From NCBI GenBank assembly GCA_015272325.1, contig JACYLU010000015.1, positions 372,001 through 436,000 on the forward strand: a DNA stretch of 64,000 nucleotides, written 5' to 3'. This document shows, piece after piece, positions 59,278-64,000 of the stretch. Position 1 is the first letter of the stretch, and every line of letters begins with the position of its first letter. The translations under genes and the position numbers were made by a program. The stretch is from Synechococcales cyanobacterium C42_A2020_086. GTDB lineage: Bacteria > Cyanobacteriota > Cyanobacteriia > Elainellales > Elainellaceae. The notes under the pieces were generated by a model, which saw only the letters and a list, made by a program, of their open reading frames with translations, was not told where the DNA came from and made no database searches.

Positions 59278-60270
59278 ATGGCGATCCATCCAATTGCTCC
59301 ACCCCAGAGACGCACTCTAGATCAGCAGGTTGTACTGATTACTGGTGCCTCTACTGGTATTGGGGCGGCTCTAGCGGTGATGCTGGCAACGCGCTATCCA
59401 GGTATTCAGTTGGTCATTGCAGCCCGCAGTCGCGATCAACTAGAACAAGTGGCGCAACATTGTCGGGATGCTGGAGCTGAGGTTCTAGTTGTGCCAACTG
59501 ATATGACGAATCTAGAGCAGGTGGATCAGTTGGCATCACAAGCTCTACAGCGGTTTGGGCGAGTTGATGCGGTAGTGAATAATGCAGGCTACGGACAGAT
59601 GGGACCGATTGAACTGGTTCCTGCGGCGGCGGTGCGTCGTCAATTTGAAACGAATCTATTTGGTGGCATTCACCTCCTGCAAGCCCTGATTCCCGTCATG
59701 CGCGAGCAAGGAGGGGGACGAATTGTCAATGTCAGCTCTCTGGGGGGTCGGTTGGCGTTTCCCCTGGGTGGTCTGTACAGTGCTTCTAAATTTGCCCTAG
59801 AGGGCCTGAGCGACGCGCTGCGGATGGAATTGTCGCCCTTCAATATTCGAGTTAGCGTTGTAGAACCGGGTCCAGTCAAAACCGAATTCTTTGAGGTTGC
59901 TAGTCAGCGCGTTCAGCAAGACGTTGAGATACCGCCGCAGTCGCCCTATCAAGCTGCCCTACAGCAACTCGACCAGATTGAACAGCAGGTAAATGCCCTA
60001 GCCTGGAGCGCAGAGCGAGTTGCAGAGGTGATTGTGCAGGCATTGGCCGCTCCTTCGCCTAAACCGCGATATATTGCTGCGACTGCCGGACCACTGATGG
60101 TAGCGCTAATGACGAAACTCCTACCTACCTGGATGGTGGACCTCTTCTGGAAACGTTTCTACGGAGTACATCGAATCGAGGCGGCATGGCGTCAGCAGCG
60201 CCGTCAGTCTGGACTAGTGCCTTCTGAATCCGACTCTGTTGTCCAAGCTCCTCCTGCTCCAAAGGGATGA
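59278..60270 (+). CDS. SDR-family oxidoreductase, long form
   Basis: A 330-residue protein. The N-terminal 250 residues are a classical SDR: T-G-A-S-T-G-I-G-A-A-L, V-N-N-A-G-Y-G, S-S-L-G-G and Y-S-A-S-K-F. A C-terminal extension of about 70 residues with a hydrophobic patch (G-P-L-M-V-A-L-M-T-K-L-L-P-T-W-M) resembles the membrane-associating end of DltE/retinol-type or 3-ketosphinganine-type SDRs. A lipid substrate is therefore plausible but not shown. The next gene is 86 bp downstream. Confidence 0.9.
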   Translation: MAIHPIAPPQRRTLDQQVVLITGASTGIGAALAVMLATRYPGIQLVIAARSRDQLEQVAQHCRDAGAEVLVVPTDMTNLEQVDQLASQALQRFGRVDAVVNNAGYGQMGPIELVPAAAVRRQFETNLFGGIHLLQALIPVMREQGGGRIVNVSSLGGRLAFPLGGLYSASKFALEGLSDALRMELSPFNIRVSVVEPGPVKTEFFEVASQRVQQDVEIPPQSPYQAALQQLDQIEQQVNALAWSAERVAEVIVQALAAPSPKPRYIAATAGPLMVALMTKLLPTWMVDLFWKRFYGVHRIEAAWRQQRRQSGLVPSESDSVVQAPPAPKG

Positions 60271-60356
60271 TGCGTTGATGGAGCTAGTAGTTTCAATGGC
60301 TTCAATCGCTATCTAGAGTGCTCTCTGAATAGCTAACTTGGCTTAAGATCATCGGC

Positions 60357-60875
60357 ATGACTCTTGCTGCTGGTACTTCAGTCATGGTTCAGTCTCCGTC
60401 GCTTCTGCATCTGCCGGCTCAACCCATTACTGCTGCAGTCTTTCGGCCCTATGGGCAAGTTATTTTTGCCAGCGAGGACGGCAAACCTTTCGACCAAGAC
60501 GATGCTCAGCTTCAGCTCGATCGCGGCATTCCCCGCCTTTACCTAATGCGGCTTCATCAGCGAGGACGCAGATTCGCCAAGATTACCCGTCACCGCCAAT
60601 GTACTCAGTGTCTTGGGGCTTTAGCGAGTAAGAGTTGGCTGTTGGCGGTTGCACCCGCTTCAGAGGCTGAAGCACCAGCACTCGATGCTATTCGGGCCTT
60701 TCAGATTCCCGGAGACTGTTTTGTCAAACTGGAGGTTGGCACTTGGCATGCGGGTCCCTACTTTGACCACGAATCTGTTGACTTCTATAACCTGGAATTG
60801 AGCGACACCAATATCACCGATCACCAGACCTGCGACCTGCGGCAGCAGTATGGCGTAGAATTTGAGATTACCTGA
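60357..60875 (+). CDS. Ureidoglycolate lyase family (AllA-like) protein
   Basis: A 172-residue protein with a cupin-like fold. F-R-P-Y-G-Q-V-I-F near the start, then R-H-R-Q-C-T-Q-C-L-G-A-L and F-V-K-L-E-V-G-T-W-H-A-G-P-Y-F match the ureidoglycolate-lyase family (PF04115). AllA splits ureidoglycolate into glyoxylate and urea in purine degradation. No allantoin genes are nearby, and many cyanobacterial members of this family have an untested role. F-Y-N-L-E-L-S-D-T-N follows as in the family. The start could also be the ATG at 60384 (M-V-Q-S-P). Confidence 0.82.
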   Translation: MTLAAGTSVMVQSPSLLHLPAQPITAAVFRPYGQVIFASEDGKPFDQDDAQLQLDRGIPRLYLMRLHQRGRRFAKITRHRQCTQCLGALASKSWLLAVAPASEAEAPALDAIRAFQIPGDCFVKLEVGTWHAGPYFDHESVDFYNLELSDTNITDHQTCDLRQQYGVEFEIT

Positions 60876-60929
60876 TCTGCTTCCAATGTTTTGGTGTTCT
60901 GCTGCTCTAGCTGCTTTCTGCGCTGAGCA

Positions 60930-61382
60930 TTAACTGGGATTAATCAGCTTCAAGAGGTTCAGCAGCGCTTCCCGAGAGGGTTTAACCTCTAGGTAATTTT
61001 TCAGGCTGTAGCCAGCACTGACTCCATTAATTTCGACATCGGCAGCTCCTTGCACATCCATAGCGACGGTGACCAAACGCACAAGCAATCGCTGATTCAA
61101 GATGCGTCCCATCAGTACTACGACGGCCCCCCGTTGGCTAACGCGAATAGACTCAATTTCCTCCGGCATGAATGTTTGCCGGAAAGCCAGCAGCACTCGT
61201 TTGGCAAGGCCGTTGTGGTCATATTCTCCAGACAGCCCGACTCGTTCGGGTGGGATAGTGTTAAACAGTAATGCAGTTGATTGGCTCCTCAGCCACCCTT
61301 CGCCTAGCGGCTTTATCCTACTCGGAGCAGAGCCTTCATTCAGCTCTCCTTCCGAGCTAATTCCTCTAGAATTGGCATTCAT
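60930..61382 (-). CDS. BON-like domain protein
   Basis: A 150-residue protein. Residues about 57-120 (G-L-A-K-R-V-L-L-A-F, then V-S-Q-R-G-A-V-V-V-L-M-G-R-I-L-N and A-A-D-V-E-I-N-G-V) have the alpha-beta-beta pattern and R-G-x-V-x-L-x-G signature of a BON-type domain. These domains bind phospholipid or act as assembly modules. The N-terminal 50 residues look disordered and there is no signal peptide. Function unknown. It converges with the AllA-like gene. Confidence 0.7.
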   Translation of the reverse strand: MNANSRGISSEGELNEGSAPSRIKPLGEGWLRSQSTALLFNTIPPERVGLSGEYDHNGLAKRVLLAFRQTFMPEEIESIRVSQRGAVVVLMGRILNQRLLVRLVTVAMDVQGAADVEINGVSAGYSLKNYLEVKPSREALLNLLKLINPS

Positions 61383-61926
61383 TGGCAGTTTTCACCCTGT
61401 ATCGCATCTCGGTTAATTTTGGGCCAATAGCCAAGCGGTGTGTCGGCTATCGAGATTTAGCAGAACGGTAGACTCATAAGCAGCCGAGTGGAACGAAGTA
61501 GATGCCTTCAGGTCTCCAGATTGGATATTCCATAAAGATTTTGCAAAGATTCGGAAACAGTTCTATAGAATATCCATGAAGATACAAACAAAGTACCACA
61601 AAAATCTGTTCTCGATACTACAAGACTTCAGCAACACAGGGAAACCATTGAACTGATGCTATGGGGCAAGTCTCAATCACTGCTTTGTCCCCGGAACCTT
61701 CTCCTAGCTACATCTAGAAGGGTTCTTATCCTTTGACAACCGTTCTACTCTATGTACTGAGCGTAGCGGATGGAGCAGTAAAATGCCAGCATGCTACTGT
61801 AAATATTTTTACAGCTTTGTACCGAAATGGTAGAGGTTTTACTGATATAAGGGCAGGCAGTACGCTGATTATGTTAGACGCTGCTCGACGGTCAAGAACT
61901 GTGGGAGAGCTAAGACTGTGGGAGAG
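61383..61926. other. Intergenic region between the BON-like and DnaJ/pentapeptide genes
   Basis: About 540 bp. An ORF at 61733-61930 on the plus strand lacks a ribosome-binding site and looks random. The only structure seen is a perfect 17-bp tandem duplication at its right end (61898-61931). Confidence 0.65.
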
Positions 61927-61931
61927 CTAAG
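61898..61931. repeat. Perfect 17-bp tandem duplication across a stop codon
   Basis: ACTGTGGGAGAGCTAAG at 61898-61914 is repeated exactly at 61915-61931. The second copy contains the (complement of the) TAG stop at 61927-61929 of the leftward gene. Confidence 0.95.
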
Positions 61932-62829
61932 CATGAACGCTGCCATCCGGCATGATCATGCCAGTCAGCAGAGCACCTGTGAGTTTCACCATCAGGCGAT
62001 CGGAAACCCCCATACGCGCGCCTTTGCAGTTGGCTCCTCGTAAATCAGCTCCGCTCAAGTCTGCCCCAATGAGATTGGCTCCTTGCAAGTTGGCTTGGCT
62101 AAGGTTCGCCTCGAGCAAATTTGCCCGAAACAAATTGGCTCCGTTCAGGTTTGCCCCCGTCAAGTTGACGCGGTGTAAGAAGGCATCGCTCAAATTAGCA
62201 TTGCTAAGATTGGCATGGCTGAGGTTGCGACCCGATAAATCTTTCTCGTGCAGATCCGCTCCACTGAGGTCAGCTCCGCTGAGATCGGGCGGCTGCTTGC
62301 GCGGCTGATGTCGAGACCGATCGCCAGTAGCTCCACCAGTCGATCCGTTTGGTGACGTGTGGGCAGAGTGGGCCGAAGACGGCGAATAATAGGAAGACTG
62401 ATAAGGGGAAGAGTAATACCGAGGCGGAGTCTGGTGATGGGAGCGGGGTGGCGTTTGACTCCGCGGTGCCTGTGAAGATGCGGAATAGGAGGAGTATCTT
62501 GCCTGGGAGGATGACCCTGAGCGAGATTGAGATGACTGTCCAGCCCGCGACGAGGAAGACGATCCGGATGAGGAACGCGAAGAAGATGCCTGTCCATAGT
62601 TCGATCCGTTGCCATGGTTCTGCCGCTGCGACCGCAATAGATCGCGAGCTTGGTTCAGCTCCTTCAGCTTTTGCTGGGCCTTCTCTTGCAAGCGGGGGTT
62701 ATCCTTGGGAAGGCGATCGGGGTGCCAAACAAATGCCAAATCTCGGTAGGCCTGGTTCACCTCCTCTAAGGTTGCTCCAGGTTCTAACCCAAGCACTCTG
62801 TAGCAGCTCTCTAGGTCACTCATCGCCAT
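61927..62829 (-). CDS. DnaJ J-domain fused to pentapeptide repeats
   Basis: About 300 residues (ATG at 62829; 62823 or the GTG at 62832 are alternatives). Residues 1-70 are a J-domain: C-Y-R-V-L-G-L-E-P-G-A, then the catalytic H-P-D in F-V-W-H-P-D-R-L. A linker of about 110 residues is almost purely Ser/Gly/Arg/Tyr/His. From about residue 190 there are some twenty pentapeptides of the A-[D/N]-L-x-x type (D-L-S-G-A, N-L-S-N-A, N-L-F-R-A). The J-domain should stimulate an Hsp70 (DnaK), and the pentapeptide solenoid and disordered linker may bind a client. This fusion is known in cyanobacteria but its client is not. Confidence 0.92.
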   Translation of the reverse strand: MAMSDLESCYRVLGLEPGATLEEVNQAYRDLAFVWHPDRLPKDNPRLQEKAQQKLKELNQARDLLRSQRQNHGNGSNYGQASSSRSSSGSSSSSRAGQSSQSRSGSSSQARYSSYSASSQAPRSQTPPRSHHQTPPRYYSSPYQSSYYSPSSAHSAHTSPNGSTGGATGDRSRHQPRKQPPDLSGADLSGADLHEKDLSGRNLSHANLSNANLSDAFLHRVNLTGANLNGANLFRANLLEANLSQANLQGANLIGADLSGADLRGANCKGARMGVSDRLMVKLTGALLTGMIMPDGSVHA

Positions 62830-63123
62830 CACGGGTGTTTATTCCTAATGCTACTAGGTCGCCTTGGCTGCCTGCACGTAGAAACCAAAAAAATTCCTGG
62901 TAATGCCCAAGATAGATTCTGCAATTCTGTATGATGAATTCTTGACAGCGCCATTGCAAGAGGCTCTGGTTCAAAATGTGTCCTGCTGGTGATTTGGATA
63001 GAGTTGAGTGGGCCGGAGCACTTGCAGGGCTGCCTGGCCTAAGCCTCGACAGGCGTAACCTTTCAGCACTAGACTAAATTATCCTTACATTTGTGCATCC
63101 GTAGATACAGATTTTAAAGCTCT

Positions 63124-64000
63124 ATGCGTAAAGCTCTCCCTATCTCGCTTCAGAACGCTGCACTGACTCAGAAAACTCCGCTCCCTGCCCCAACGCCCAT
63201 TCGCGCCACGGGTGCTTTTGCTCTCATAGATAGCCTGAGACGGCACGGGGTTAAGCATATTTTCGGCTATCCTGGTGGGGCAATTCTGCCGATCTATGAT
63301 GAGCTTTACCGAGCAGAATCTGCAGGGTTTTTGCAGCATATTCTGGTGCGGCACGAACAGGGAGCAGCCCACGCAGCAGATGGATATGCTCGTGCTACGG
63401 GCAAAGTGGGTGTTTGTTTTGGCACTTCGGGTCCAGGCGCGACGAATTTGGTAACAGGCATCGCAACGGCTCAGATGGATTCGATCCCGATGATAGTGAT
63501 TACGGGACAGGTGAGCCGAGCGGCTATTGGCAGTGATGCCTTCCAAGAAACCGATATTTACGGCATTACTCTACCGATCGTGAAGCACTCTTATGTGGTG
63601 CGCGATCCTGCAGACATGGCTCGGATTGTTGCCGAAGCATTTCACATTGCCAGCACCGGCCGCCCCGGTCCAGTGCTGATTGATGTGCCGAAGGATGTCG
63701 GACTGGAAACCTGTGACTATGTGCCCGTAGAGCCAGGAACGGTGAAACTCCCCGGCTATAAGCCAACGGTAAAGGGGAACCCGCGACAAATAATTCAGGC
63801 GCTGAAGTTAATTCGTGAAGCAGAGCGACCGCTGCTCTACGTGGGTGGTGGTGCCATTGCCTCTGGCGCTCATGCCGAAGTTACTGAACTGGCAGAGCGG
63901 TACAATATCCCCGTCACTACTACCCTGATGGGCTTGGGGGTATTCGACGAGCATCATCCCCTGTCGCTGGGTATGCTGGGCATGCATGGCACAGCCTACG
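63124..64000 (+). CDS. ilvB: Acetolactate synthase large subunit (5' part)
   Basis: The frame from the ATG at 63124 stays open to the right edge, giving 292 codons of a protein usually near 600. [15 protein letters not shown], then [18 protein letters not shown] with the catalytic Glu, and [13 protein letters not shown] are the thiamine-diphosphate N-terminal domain. The central FAD-binding domain begins near residue 215. It catalyses the first common step of branched-chain amino acid synthesis. The N-terminal thirty residues before P-I-R-A-T-G-A are variable. The C-terminal half is outside the window. Confidence 0.95.
   Translation, partial: MRKALPISLQNAALTQKTPLPAPTPIRATGAFALIDSLRRHGVKHIFGYPGGAILPIYDELYRAESAGFLQHILVRHEQGAAHAADGYARATGKVGVCFGTSGPGATNLVTGIATAQMDSIPMIVITGQVSRAAIGSDAFQETDIYGITLPIVKHSYVVRDPADMARIVAEAFHIASTGRPGPVLIDVPKDVGLETCDYVPVEPGTVKLPGYKPTVKGNPRQIIQALKLIREAERPLLYVGGGAIASGAHAEVTELAERYNIPVTTTLMGLGVFDEHHPLSLGMLGMHGTAY

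Noticed and set aside
61733-61930. A 65-residue frame in the spacer before the DnaJ/pentapeptide gene
   Set aside because: It ends inside the 17-bp duplication, lacks a ribosome-binding site and shows no protein-like pattern.

Overview
The window is chromosomal DNA of a cyanobacterium. Direct markers are the oxygen-evolving-complex protein PsbP (cut by the left edge), photosystem I subunit PsaD, lycopene cyclase CruA, a DUF1818 protein, an RRM RNA-binding protein followed by ribosomal protein S21, and several families known mainly from cyanobacteria. A HetZ-type protein and HIP1 octamers (GCGATCGC) agree with this, and HetZ leans towards a filamentous relative. No phage, insertion sequence, CRISPR array or rRNA was seen. 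The one tRNA is tRNA-Pro(GGG).

Layout. 1-5.3 kb: psbP end, Maf pyrophosphatase, a Ser/Thr kinase, an HD hydrolase, an SDR, a HAD hydrolase and a VOC protein. 5.3-7.4 kb: a large RTX Ca-binding repeat protein. 7.5-11.6 kb: potA, potC and potB of a polyamine-type ABC importer, interrupted by an opposite-strand gene for a small secreted six-cysteine protein. 11.7-14.6 kb: small envelope and hypothetical genes, a TPR protein and an A-type Fe-S carrier. 15-19 kb: a conserved large hypothetical, psaD and an EamA exporter. 19-22.4 kb: a carotenoid-isomerase-like oxidoreductase, prmC and a TsaC-type gene. 22.4-28.7 kb: an SLH porin-like protein, a membrane Ser/Thr kinase and a HetZ-family gene. 29-32 kb: a YciO-type protein, larC and an RsbW-like ATPase. 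33-41.6 kb: a WecG/TagA glycosyltransferase, an SDR, 4-hydroxyphenylpyruvate dioxygenase, copper amine oxidase and CruA. 41.8-44.1 kb: Dps, rpoZ, two small conserved genes and tRNA-Pro. 44-53 kb: a long coiled-coil/TPR membrane protein, a sensor histidine kinase with degenerate ATP-site motifs, and GH57. 53-64 kb: GH1 beta-glucosidase, rbp-rpsU, hom, an esterase, an SDR, a ureidoglycolate-lyase-like protein, a BON-like protein, a DnaJ/pentapeptide fusion and the start of ilvB.

Functionally the window is mostly housekeeping: photosynthesis, pigments and quinone precursors (CruA, HPPD, isomerase-like enzyme), amino acid synthesis (Hom, IlvB), translation (PrmC, TsaC, S21, tRNA-Pro) and glycan or storage-sugar turnover (GH57, GH1, WecG). 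Signalling proteins are also present (two kinases, a histidine kinase, an RsbW-like ATPase).

Three structures stand out beyond the genes. First, most intergenic spacers carry a short imperfect tandem duplication of 9-20 bp, several lying across a stop codon. Second, the 965-residue coiled-coil protein is built from fifteen units with an almost invariant 29-residue period. Third, the protein encoded at 9960 consists of three copies of a CR-x-N...C...P-x-R module. No complete new defence or mobile system was identified.
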